A stretch of DNA of 22,817 bases from a virus, in the IMG/VR virus record IMGVR_UViG_3300013126_000015, positions 1 through 22,817 of that record; one strand, given 5' to 3'. The notes under the pieces were generated by a model. The model was given only the letters and a program-made list of their open reading frames with translations, was not told the origin of the DNA and searched no databases. Below are positions 1 to 5,292 of this stretch, piece by piece (position 1 is the first letter of the stretch; every line of letters starts with the position of its first letter). The position numbers and the translations under genes were made by a program.

Positions 1-210
1 AATGGTCCTGCTATAATCTATTATAACGAAAATGGTAATATACAATATGAAGCATATATCATCAATGGATCAAGACATAACAACAATGGTCCTGCAGTAA
101 TCAGCTATTTCGAAAACGGCACCATCAATGTAGAAGAATTCTGGATTAATGGCACAGAATTAGAAAAACTACAATTCTGGATTCATAAAAAGAACTTGGC
201 TACTTCATAA
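1..210 (+). CDS. MORN-like repeat protein, C-terminal part (5' end outside window)
   Basis: The frame is open from base 1 to a TAA at 208-210, so only the last 69 residues are seen. The peptide has two copies of an approximately 25-residue unit of the type N-G-P-A-(I/V)-I-x-Y-x-E-N-G-x-I-x-x-E-x-(Y/F)-x-I-N-G, then a tail with ELEKLQFWIHKKNL. This is the HNxNGPA/HRxDGPA repeat class, a MORN-like beta-hairpin repeat that is common in large phages and whose function is not known. The next gene (256-543) is nearly the same protein, down to the shared tail, so the two look like a tandem duplication. I infer a repeat-scaffold protein and nothing more specific. Confidence 0.75.
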   Translation, partial: NGPAIIYYNENGNIQYEAYIINGSRHNNNGPAVISYFENGTINVEEFWINGTELEKLQFWIHKKNLATS

Positions 211-224
211 TATTATGGTATAAT
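196..224 (+). promoter_or_regulatory. sigma-70 promoter for the second MORN-like gene
   Basis: TTGGCT (196-201), 17-bp spacer, TATAAT (219-224). The -35 box and part of the spacer lie inside the 3' end of the upstream gene. Confidence 0.55.
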
Positions 225-255
225 AAAAACATACCAATCATTTGAAGATGACATT

Positions 256-543
256 ATGAATAAACCAATCATAACCTATTACGACAATGGTAATATAAAA
301 TCTAAATCATATTTAATCAATGGATTAAGACATAACGATAATGGTCCTGCTTATACCAGCTATTGCGAGAATGGTAATATACAATATGAAGCATATATCA
401 TCAATGACCAATTACATAACGATAATGGTCCTGCATCAATCTATTATTCCGATAATGGTAATATAATATCTGAATCATATTGGATCAATGACATTCAACT
501 CGAAAAACTACAATTCTGGATTCATAAACATAACCTACCATAA
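256..543 (+). CDS. MORN-like repeat protein (95 aa)
   Basis: Whole protein made of three approximately 25-residue units (residues about 1-25, 26-50, 51-80), each with YxDNGNI or YxENGNI, a hydrophobic strand, then I-N-G/D and R/L-H-N-D-N-G-P-A. It ends with LEKLQFWIHKHNLP, as does the gene at 1-210. The repeat belongs to the DNGPA class of MORN-like repeats seen in large phages; the role is unknown. The start at 256 follows a weak purine stretch (gaagatg). Its last 22 bp overlap, tail to tail, the end of the minus-strand sigma gene. No signal peptide or membrane segment is visible. Confidence 0.8.
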   Translation: MNKPIITYYDNGNIKSKSYLINGLRHNDNGPAYTSYCENGNIQYEAYIINDQLHNDNGPASIYYSDNGNIISESYWINDIQLEKLQFWIHKHNLP

Positions 544-965
544 ATTCCTAATAGCCTCTTCCTCACCCATTCCCCACTATACCCTATACCATTACCTATC
601 TCTTTATTACTCTTTCCAAGTAACTTCCCTATCAATATCTCTCGATTATCTTCACTATCCATCATCCCAACTATATCTATTAATAATCCAGCATCATAAT
701 CATCATCCTCTAACTCTTCCACTATATCATCAATATCTTCATAATCCAATACAAGGTTCCTCTTTAAATATCTGTTCATACTATCTAATATATACATATG
801 CGCGTAACTTATAAAACTTAGTCCATATGATTCATCATAATTACTCCTCGCTCTATATAACGATAATATCCCCTCATGTACTAAATCCATCCTCTCTATC
901 GTACTAGGTAAATATCTATAACGATAACTTAACCTCTCTACATACCATATACTCTCTAATATCAT
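522..965 (-). CDS. Phage-type RNA polymerase sigma factor (sigma-70 family, regions 2 and 4)
   Basis: 147 aa. Residues 27-67 (DLVHEGILSLYRARSNYDES, then SFISYAHMYILDSMNRYL) match sigma region 2: the DLxQEGxxGLxxAxxxFDxxxG core-binding helix followed by the FxSYAxxxIxxxINRxL -10-recognition helix. Residues 116-140 (LLGKSNKEIGNGIGYSGEWV) have the helix-turn-helix of region 4, corresponding to the -35/activator-binding helix. An acidic linker (73-92) lies between. It would direct host RNA polymerase to a phage promoter class, as T4 gp55 does for late genes; gp55 is somewhat longer. The start at 965 follows AAAGGATATGAG, a usable Shine-Dalgarno. A TATAAT is present about 40 bp upstream on the minus strand without a good -35. 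It is one of only a few minus-strand genes here. Family assignment is fairly sure; a late role is inference. Confidence 0.75.
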   Translation of the reverse strand: MILESIWYVERLSYRYRYLPSTIERMDLVHEGILSLYRARSNYDESYGLSFISYAHMYILDSMNRYLKRNLVLDYEDIDDIVEELEDDDYDAGLLIDIVGMMDSEDNREILIGKLLGKSNKEIGNGIGYSGEWVRKRLLGIYGRLCL

Positions 966-1225
966 CTCATATCCTTTATTATTTTTCTTAGTATACTATT
1001 ATAGCACTTTTTCTTATTTTTATTTCCCTTTTTGACATCTTTATGATAATTTTTTTATCTTTATCATTATTTTTAAAATTTTAACCTTAAAAAACCTTTA
1101 AAATCAATAGGTTATATAAGGTGTTGATTTTAAAGGGAAAATGGTGGTCATTGAGGGCCTATAGTGTCGAGTCGAAACTAACCCATCCCTGACACTAGAC
1201 TGCATAAGAATCGTTAAAAGAATGT
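966..1225. other. Intergenic region with two inverted repeats, no ORF
   Basis: This stretch separates the divergent sigma gene and the 1269 gene and encodes nothing convincing. It holds a perfect 13-bp inverted repeat, CCTTTAAAATCAA (1095-1107) with TTGATTTTAAAGG (1124-1136) around a 16-nt loop. A shorter repeat follows, TAGTGTC (1162-1168) with GACACTA (1191-1197). Between and around them the base composition becomes clearly more GC-rich than the flanks (about 1141-1200). A structured RNA is possible, but no promoter directly precedes it. Confidence 0.4.
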
Positions 1226-1254
1226 TTGTATATAGTAAAAACAGTTGCTATAAT
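1226..1254 (+). promoter_or_regulatory. sigma-70 promoter, extended -10
   Basis: TTGTAT (1226-1231), 17 bp, TATAAT (1249-1254) preceded by TGC, which gives an extended -10. It drives the gene pair 1269-1678. Confidence 0.7.
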
Positions 1255-1268
1255 GAATAAATAGAAAT

Positions 1269-1472
1269 ATGAGTAAACCATTCAAAGGTGAAATAACATT
1301 TCAGAGTCATAGTGTCACGGTAGAATTACTGGAAGATAGGATATATTGTTTCAAGCACAATGATACTAATTGTGAGATGAAGATATTTGATGATTTTGAT
1401 ACAATGATAGAATGGACGTTAGAACCATTTCCGAATATTAGGTATACATTGGTATTAGATAAGGAGGAATAA
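1269..1472 (+). CDS. Small protein of unknown function (67 aa)
   Basis: I do not recognise a family. The 67-residue product is mostly alternating beta-type and charged sequence (ITFQSHSVTVELLEDRIYCF near residues 9-28) with an acidic C-terminus and two cysteines; no membrane segment. It starts 15 bp after a promoter -10 and has only a weak Shine-Dalgarno. Its stop TAA shares its last base with the ATG of the next gene (TAATG at 1470-1474), so the two are translationally coupled. Confidence 0.65.
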   Translation: MSKPFKGEITFQSHSVTVELLEDRIYCFKHNDTNCEMKIFDDFDTMIEWTLEPFPNIRYTLVLDKEE

Positions 1473-1678
1473 TGTATCGAGTTATTAACACTATGGTAGA
1501 TAGGATAGTAGAAGAACGATTAACCTATGAAGAAGCATTAGAGATTATGCATACATTAAATGATACACCTAATAGGAAATTAATAGCAAGGAGTTGGTAT
1601 CAAAATATAGAACGAGAGTTATATAAAGATACTAGTGGTAATAAGATATATGGACCATATGTAATCAAGGTAGAATGA
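1472..1678 (+). CDS. Small protein of unknown function (68 aa)
   Basis: Unrecognised 68-residue protein with a helical, charged middle (MVDRIVEERLTYEEALEIMH) and a basic stretch near residues 36-50. A textbook GGAGG lies inside the preceding gene, and the start overlaps that gene's stop by one base, so the pair forms a two-gene operon from the promoter at 1226-1254. Its stop ends at 1678, directly against the stop of the minus-strand HD-GYP gene, with no terminator-like hairpin between the two convergent genes. Confidence 0.65.
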   Translation: MYRVINTMVDRIVEERLTYEEALEIMHTLNDTPNRKLIARSWYQNIERELYKDTSGNKIYGPYVIKVE

Positions 1679-2239
1679 TTATTTATTTTTTAGATATTCG
1701 ATAGCAATATGACAAGCATCCTGATGAAGAGTGATGCCAGCATTTTGATATAGATATTCAATAGTAACATGATTAGATAATGCGGAACGATAAGGACGAT
1801 CAGTAGACATTGCATCGACTATATCAGCGACAGCGATGATTTGAGCTTCTAGCATGATATTGGATATACCATAAGGATACCCTGAGCCATCAAGACGTTC
1901 ATGATGTTGTAGAACGATATCAGCTAATGGGTATATCCACTTTATTTTTGATAAGATATCATAACCTAGAATTACATGACGTTTTAATAATGCTAATTCT
2001 TCATTTGATAATTTTCCAGGTTTAATTAATATTTCGATAGGTAGAGCGATTTTACCGATATCATGAACCATGCTTCCCCAATAGATAATATCTTTTAAAG
2101 TATCTGATAAGTTTAATTCATTACAAATATGAGTAGAGATAGTTGCCACATTTTCAGAATGAGTAAAAGAATAATAATCTTTTAAAGAGAAAGCATGTAA
2201 TAAAGTTTCTAAGAATTGTTTTTGTTCTGTTAGTGTCAT
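1679..2239 (-). CDS. HD-GYP domain cyclic-dinucleotide phosphodiesterase
   Basis: 186 aa, essentially one HD-GYP domain. The conserved residues are in order: H27-S28, H59-D60-I-G-K63, H88, H112-H113-E, D117-G-S-G-Y-P122, D139 and the D-R-P-Y-R stretch at 147-151. That is the full metal-ligand and GYP signature of active enzymes, which hydrolyse c-di-GMP, or 3'3'-cGAMP in the V-cGAP type. There is no receiver or other sensory domain, unlike most bacterial HD-GYP proteins, so it is a stripped, cytoplasmic form. A phage could use it to change host motility or biofilm state, or to remove a defence second messenger; both are inference. No clear Shine-Dalgarno precedes 2239. A 20-bp repeat lies directly upstream at 2248-2267, and GATAAATA (minus strand, 2276-2283) sits 37 bp upstream as a possible late promoter. 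Confidence 0.9.
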   Translation of the reverse strand: MTLTEQKQFLETLLHAFSLKDYYSFTHSENVATISTHICNELNLSDTLKDIIYWGSMVHDIGKIALPIEILIKPGKLSNEELALLKRHVILGYDILSKIKWIYPLADIVLQHHERLDGSGYPYGISNIMLEAQIIAVADIVDAMSTDRPYRSALSNHVTIEYLYQNAGITLHQDACHIAIEYLKNK

Positions 2240-2247
2240 AGTATGGA

Positions 2248-2267
2248 GAGTTCCCGCTGCGGTATCT
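2248..2267 (+). repeat. 20-bp dispersed repeat, copy A1
   Basis: GAGTTCCCGCTGCGGTATCT. Identical to 2309-2328 and related to four copies at 9202-9354. It contains the palindrome CCGC-T-GCGG and stands out as GC-rich. Confidence 0.85.
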
Positions 2268-2275
2268 ACATTATG

Positions 2276-2283
2276 TATTTATC
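2276..2283 (-). promoter_or_regulatory. Possible late-promoter motif GATAAATA upstream of HD-GYP
   Basis: GATAAATAC on the minus strand, 37 bp upstream of the HD-GYP start. It resembles the T4 late -10 TATAAATA. The same motif precedes the endonuclease genes ending at 19864 and 22353. Confidence 0.35.
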
Positions 2284-2308
2284 CTGTATTTAATGGTTTC
2301 TTAATGTA

Positions 2309-2328
2309 GAGTTCCCGCTGCGGTATCT
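2309..2328 (+). repeat. 20-bp dispersed repeat, copy A2
   Basis: Exact second copy of the 2248-2267 repeat, 41 bp downstream of its end. Confidence 0.85.
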
Positions 2329-2357
2329 ATGAAATGATGATATGAAACCGAAAGTAG

Positions 2358-2386
2358 TTGACAAATATTAAATATTGAGATAAGAT
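2358..2386 (+). promoter_or_regulatory. sigma-70 promoter
   Basis: TTGACA (2358-2363), 17 bp, TAAGAT (2381-2386), followed by GGAGGTGATAATA and the ATG at 2408. Confidence 0.7.
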
Positions 2387-2407
2387 AAAACATTGGAGGT
2401 GATAATA

Positions 2408-2536
2408 ATGAAAAGGTTCAAAACAAGAGAACATCGAGTATTATTTTTATCTGGATTATATAAGCAGAAGATAGTAGAATCGAAGTTGGTATATAAACGA
2501 GAAAAGAAACATAGAGGAAAGAGTGATGACGAATAG
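2408..2536 (+). CDS. Small, strongly basic protein (42 aa)
   Basis: A 42-codon ORF with a near-perfect Shine-Dalgarno (GGAGGTG, six bases before ATG) and its own promoter, so very likely translated. The product is rich in Lys and Arg (MKRFKTREHR at the start, KRFK, YKREKKHRGK near the end), which suggests nucleic-acid or ribosome binding, but I know no family. It overlaps the next gene by 11 bp (ATG at 2526, stop at 2534-2536), implying coupled translation. Confidence 0.6.
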   Translation: MKRFKTREHRVLFLSGLYKQKIVESKLVYKREKKHRGKSDDE

Positions 2537-2858
2537 ATATGAATATATTGGCACAGAAGCTGGAGCCATTCTTATGGTGGATAGTAATGGGATGAAAGAA
2601 TTATTTTCATGTGATAGTAATCCATATATTGACAAGGGTGATTTTTATGCATCATTAGGAACAACCTGTGATCGATTTTCATTTGATCAATTCATCAATA
2701 ATGTTGAGTTGCCATGGTGGATGAGTATTAAGGGAACAGTTGAAGATAGTGGCGAAGGTTATGTAATTAATCCGGTTACTAGTATATATTGGTATGATAG
2801 TTCCCATGATGTATGGATCACTACTGCAGAGAACATGATGTATCATATTTTTAAATAG
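2526..2858 (+). CDS. Protein of unknown function (110 aa)
   Basis: 110 residues, acidic, many aromatic residues (WWMSIKG, IYWYDSSHDVWI). No signal peptide or transmembrane helix; no family recognised. I chose ATG 2526 because AGAGG lies eight bases upstream; a GTG at 2523 is the alternative and adds one residue. It is second in a two-gene unit with the basic 42-aa protein. Opposite charges of the two products make an interacting pair conceivable, but that is only a guess. Confidence 0.65.
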   Translation: MTNRYEYIGTEAGAILMVDSNGMKELFSCDSNPYIDKGDFYASLGTTCDRFSFDQFINNVELPWWMSIKGTVEDSGEGYVINPVTSIYWYDSSHDVWITTAENMMYHIFK

Positions 2859-3081
2859 TATTGATTCGATATTATTGATAATGATATTCAATAACTATTG
2901 TGAATGATAATGATTATTGACTGATTATTGAATGATAATGATTCTTGTTATATATTAATTATTAAAGAGCGATACTAAATGGTAAGCACATATTGATGAT
3001 ATTGTCAAGTATTATATTTGAAGAATTCATTGTGTGATGTTCTCTTTTATGATACACATACTTTGGGAAAAAAGTCAATAC
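2859..3081. other. AT-rich intergenic region with direct repeats resembling Fur boxes
   Basis: No gene. TGAATGATAATGATT occurs at 2901-2915 and 2930-2944, offset 29 bp; a partial third copy (TTGATAATGATATT) is near 2875. The first, read as TGATAAT-G-ATTATTG, is close to the 7-1-7 Fur box. A pair of similar repeats with the same 29-bp offset lies at 9889-9934. Both pairs end about 198 bp before a copy of the conserved element (3143 and 10131). Confidence 0.45.
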
Positions 3082-3109
3082 TTGACAAAAAAATAAAAAT
3101 GTGTATAAT
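3082..3109 (+). promoter_or_regulatory. sigma-70 promoter running into conserved element copy 1
   Basis: TTGACA (3082-3087), 16 bp, TATAAT (3104-3109). No ORF follows before the element at 3143. Confidence 0.7.
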
Positions 3110-3142
3110 AACGTTGTGGGAGAATGGTTGTTATATATAAAC

Positions 3143-3190
3143 GCGAAGCAGCCTTCCGGGACCTCCTGGACTCGTAGTCGGCATCACCCG
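3143..3190. ncRNA. Conserved structured element, copy 1 (strand uncertain)
   Basis: 48 nt nearly identical to 12398-12444 and clearly related to 10131-10176. As plus-strand RNA it folds into TCCGGG-ACCT-CCTGGA followed by GACT-CGT-AGTC and a trailing GGCATCACCCG. In copy 3 the second hairpin is GACC/GGTC, a compensating change. It sits between a plus promoter (3082-3109) and a convergent minus promoter (3239-3267). It is not coding: copies 1 and 3 differ by one base inside the block, which breaks any common frame. RNA or DNA function unknown. Confidence 0.5.
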
Positions 3191-3238
3191 TACATCCTCA
3201 TTTAATTTCCTTTTACCCTTTCCTTTTAATCTGGGTAT

Positions 3239-3267
3239 ATTATTTCATATAATGCTCTAGATGTCAA
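3239..3267 (-). promoter_or_regulatory. Minus-strand sigma-70 promoter facing element copy 1
   Basis: On the minus strand TTGACA (3262-3267), 17 bp, AATAAT (3239-3244), with the same ATGAAATAATAT context as other promoters in the window. It would transcribe leftward through the element. No minus-strand gene follows. Confidence 0.6.
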
Positions 3268-3303
3268 GTGGTATTTTGAAAAAAATATTGCTAAAATGAA
3301 TGA

Positions 3304-3331
3304 TTGACAAAATGGGTTGATCATGTATACT
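3304..3331 (+). promoter_or_regulatory. sigma-70 promoter for the AAA+ ATPase
   Basis: TTGACA (3304-3309), 16 bp, TATACT (3326-3331), upstream of ATG 3364. Back to back with the minus promoter at 3239-3267. Confidence 0.75.
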
Positions 3332-3363
3332 ATATTAAAACATCAAGATGAATTGGAGCAAAT

Positions 3364-4254
3364 ATGTTTGAGCATATTACGTATCGTATTATTGGACCAT
3401 CTGACGGTAAGCAGCTTGTGAGTACTGGAAGAGAGAATGCTATAAAGGTGATGGATAATGTTATCACCAATGTAGAAACAGATGAAGAGATAATAGAGAG
3501 GATGCGTGTACGGTTTAATGTATTGGTTGACATGACCAAAGCGGTAAAGAAGGGTCATGTTAGATCGATGATTGTATCGGGACCTCCAGGAGTAGGCAAA
3601 TCATTTGGAGTTGAACAAGAATTAAGTAAGAATAAACTGATAGCTGAATTGGCCAGTAATGAATCATTGAAAAAATATGATATTGTAAAAGGATCAATGA
3701 CAGCATTAGGATTGTATGCTAAATTGTATCAATATAGACATGATCGTAATGTATTAGTGTTTGATGATTGTGATGAAATATTCTGGGATGTGGTATGCAT
3801 GAATTTATTAAAGGCAGCATTAGACAGTTCTAGAACCAGAAGGATAAATTGGTTAGCTGATAGTAACATGTTGCGGAAAGAAGATATCCCACATTCATTT
3901 GATTTTCATGGTGGAATTATATTTATTACTAATATGGATTTTGAAAAAGCCAGTCCAAAAATGAAACCACATGTAGAGGCATTGGAATCACGAAGTCATT
4001 ATTTAGACTTGACAATTAAGACAGAACGTGAGAAGATGTTAAGAATAAAGCAGATAATCATGGATGGAATGTTAGATGATTTAAGCTTGACAGACAACCA
4101 AAAGGATGATATCATAACTTATATAACTGATAACAAAACGAGATTGAGAGATTTATCATTAAGAACGGTATTAAAGACTGCTGGATTAGTAGCATCATTT
4201 CCTGATAGATGGCAATCTGTAGCGGAAATGACAATGATTAAAAAGAGCCGATAG
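3364..4254 (+). CDS. AAA+ ATPase
   Basis: 296 aa. Walker A is GPPGVGKS (residues 73-80), Walker B is VLVFDDCDE (130-138), and sensor 1 is the Asn of IIFITNMD (about 190), followed by SR at 210-211 as a possible arginine finger. The helical lid domain spans about 220-296. It lacks the extra motifs of helicases and of clamp loaders, so it is an AAA+ remodelling ATPase of a phage type whose substrate I cannot name. The N-terminal 60 residues precede the core and may bind the partner. It starts after GGAG and is followed, 10 bp on, by the 4265 gene before a strong terminator, so the two form an operon and probably work together. Unlike the ATPase at 5286 it is not of the MoxR type. Confidence 0.85.
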   Translation: MFEHITYRIIGPSDGKQLVSTGRENAIKVMDNVITNVETDEEIIERMRVRFNVLVDMTKAVKKGHVRSMIVSGPPGVGKSFGVEQELSKNKLIAELASNESLKKYDIVKGSMTALGLYAKLYQYRHDRNVLVFDDCDEIFWDVVCMNLLKAALDSSRTRRINWLADSNMLRKEDIPHSFDFHGGIIFITNMDFEKASPKMKPHVEALESRSHYLDLTIKTEREKMLRIKQIIMDGMLDDLSLTDNQKDDIITYITDNKTRLRDLSLRTVLKTAGLVASFPDRWQSVAEMTMIKKSR

Positions 4255-4264
4255 GTACAATAGT

Positions 4265-4672
4265 ATGAAACCATTAGCTATACTGAAACAATTATCAGAA
4301 CATGAAACTGATGTAATCAATCATAAATTCATTACTGAACATGAAATTACGGTATCAGCTGATGTTTATTGGAATTGGTTCAAACAATTTAATATAGTAA
4401 AGGTTCATCATAGGGATAATGGGTTATCATTATATTTTGATATCCAGGAATCATGTGACAAGTTTATGGAAGTACTTTTGCGGCATGAGCTTACTATATC
4501 GAAAGAATATTTTGACAAGATACCTGATGATATGATAGAATCAGAATATCATCAGGTATTTAACATGATTGAAACGGTACCGGTAGATTTAGTATATATT
4601 ATATGTTTACCAACTAATAAAAGATTACAATTACGTGATCATGCACGACAACAAGTTGCTCCCTGGTTCTAG
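4265..4672 (+). CDS. Protein of unknown function, operon partner of the AAA+ ATPase (135 aa)
   Basis: 135 aa, mixed alpha/beta, no signal peptide, no membrane helix, no family recognised. Features visible: MKPLAILKQL start, a WNWFKQFNIV aromatic stretch near residues 36-45, and a C-terminal LQLRDHARQQVAPWF basic-aromatic tail. It starts 10 bp after the ATPase stop with AGGT upstream and ends inside the stem of a Rho-independent terminator. Position makes it a likely substrate adaptor or regulator of the ATPase; that is inference from context only. Confidence 0.7.
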   Translation: MKPLAILKQLSEHETDVINHKFITEHEITVSADVYWNWFKQFNIVKVHHRDNGLSLYFDIQESCDKFMEVLLRHELTISKEYFDKIPDDMIESEYHQVFNMIETVPVDLVYIICLPTNKRLQLRDHARQQVAPWF

Positions 4673-4714
4673 ATAATTAATTGTCTCCTTATGGAATTAT
4701 CTAGAACCTTTTTT
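4665..4714 (+). terminator. Rho-independent terminator
   Basis: Perfect 14-bp stem, GGTTCTAGATAATT (4665-4678) with AATTATCTAGAACC (4695-4708), followed by six T. The stop codon of the 4265 gene lies in the 5' arm. Confidence 0.95.
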
Positions 4715-4718
4715 GGAG

Positions 4719-4747
4719 TTGACATGATATATGAATCATGTTAATAT
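4719..4747 (+). promoter_or_regulatory. sigma-70 promoter for an ORF-less transcript
   Basis: TTGACA (4719-4724), 17 bp, TAATAT (4742-4747), immediately after the terminator. The next 100 bp hold no ORF but a nested hairpin. Confidence 0.6.
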
Positions 4748-4753
4748 AAGAAT

Positions 4754-4832
4754 ACATCAACGCACTTTCGAATATATCACTATGATGGTATATTGGTAGC
4801 AAGGTCCAATCATAGTTGGATTAAAGTGTAAT
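4754..4832 (+). ncRNA. Candidate structured small RNA or leader
   Basis: From the expected start of the 4719 promoter the sequence folds as two nested stems. The outer stem is GCACTTT (4762-4768) with AAAGTGT (4823-4829). The inner is ACTATGATGG (4779-4788) with CCAATCATAGT (4806-4816) and one bulged A. A 17-nt loop is closed by GG/CC. A second promoter begins at 4851, so this transcript either ends here or forms a long leader for the 4914 gene. No known RNA family recognised. Confidence 0.4.
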
Positions 4833-4850
4833 AAACTATGAAACAAATAG

Positions 4851-4879
4851 TTGACAACAGATTAAAAACGTAGTATCAT
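4851..4879 (+). promoter_or_regulatory. sigma-70 promoter for the 4914 gene
   Basis: TTGACA (4851-4856), 17 bp, TATCAT (4874-4879). The -10 and leader are duplicated at 5240-5292. Confidence 0.75.
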
Positions 4880-4920
4880 TTAAATATACCTTAACAACAA
4901 CGGAGCATTCCAAATGAGTA
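4868..4920 (+). repeat. 53-bp direct repeat (promoter -10, leader and start codon), copy 1
   Basis: Identical to 5240-5292. It covers the spacer end, -10, 5' leader, Shine-Dalgarno (CGGAG) and the first codons ATGAGTA. The two copies bracket the 4914 gene. Confidence 0.95.
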
Positions 4921-5237
4921 TTACTGTAGAATTTAGTAAAGATATTGCTGATAATGAAATAATGACGTGGAAAATAAATGGTGTGATTCATAAAGAAGAT
5001 GGACCTGCCATTATATGTGAAAATGGATATCAAGAATGGTATCTCTATGATCAGTTACATCGTTTAGATGGCCCAGCTATTATTCATCCACAAGGATATA
5101 ATGAATGGTATTATAATGGAAAACTTCATAGAATGGATGGAACGGCACTGGATCATCCTCATGTAAAAAAATGGTATATCCACGGTACTGAGTTAACTGA
5201 ACAACAATTTAATAAATTTATCTTGACAATAATCTGA
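4914..5237 (+). CDS. MORN-like HRxDGPA repeat protein (107 aa)
   Basis: 107 aa with about four approximately 20-residue units, each G-x-x-x-x-W-Y-x-x-(N/D)-x-(L/I)-H-(R/K)-x-D-G-(P/T)-A: IHKEDGPAII, LHRLDGPAII, LHRMDGTALD, then a final KKWYIHGTELTEQQF. The C-terminal ELTEQQFNKFI tail resembles the ELEKLQFWI tail of the two genes at the left end. Function of this phage repeat class is unknown. It is held between two identical copies of the leader, so it looks like a cassette inserted in front of, or copied from, the MoxR gene. Its last codons (ILTII-stop) double as the -35 box of the next promoter. Confidence 0.8.
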   Translation: MSITVEFSKDIADNEIMTWKINGVIHKEDGPAIICENGYQEWYLYDQLHRLDGPAIIHPQGYNEWYYNGKLHRMDGTALDHPHVKKWYIHGTELTEQQFNKFILTII

Positions 5238-5251
5238 ATACGTAGTATCAT
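5223..5251 (+). promoter_or_regulatory. sigma-70 promoter for moxR-like gene
   Basis: TTGACA (5223-5228), 17 bp, TATCAT (5246-5251). The -35 lies inside the 3' end of the 4914 ORF. Confidence 0.75.
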
Positions 5252-5292
5252 TTAAATATACCTTAACAACAACGGAGCATTCCAAATGAGTA
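5240..5292 (+). repeat. 53-bp direct repeat, copy 2
   Basis: Second exact copy of 4868-4920, ending in the start of the MoxR gene. Confidence 0.95.

Noticed and set aside
488-814. Plus-strand ORF of 108 codons
   Set aside because: It is the antisense shadow of the sigma gene, low-complexity (Ser/Tyr/Leu/His), without a ribosome site.
2679-2891. Minus-strand ORF opposite the 2526 gene
   Set aside because: No ribosome site or promoter; composition is that of a shadow frame.
3143-3190. Resemblance of the minus strand of the element (GTCCCGGAAGG-type core) to the SRP 4.5S RNA loop
   Set aside because: The GGAA and neighbouring bases look similar, but the following AGCAG side of the internal loop is not in place and the flanking stems do not form.
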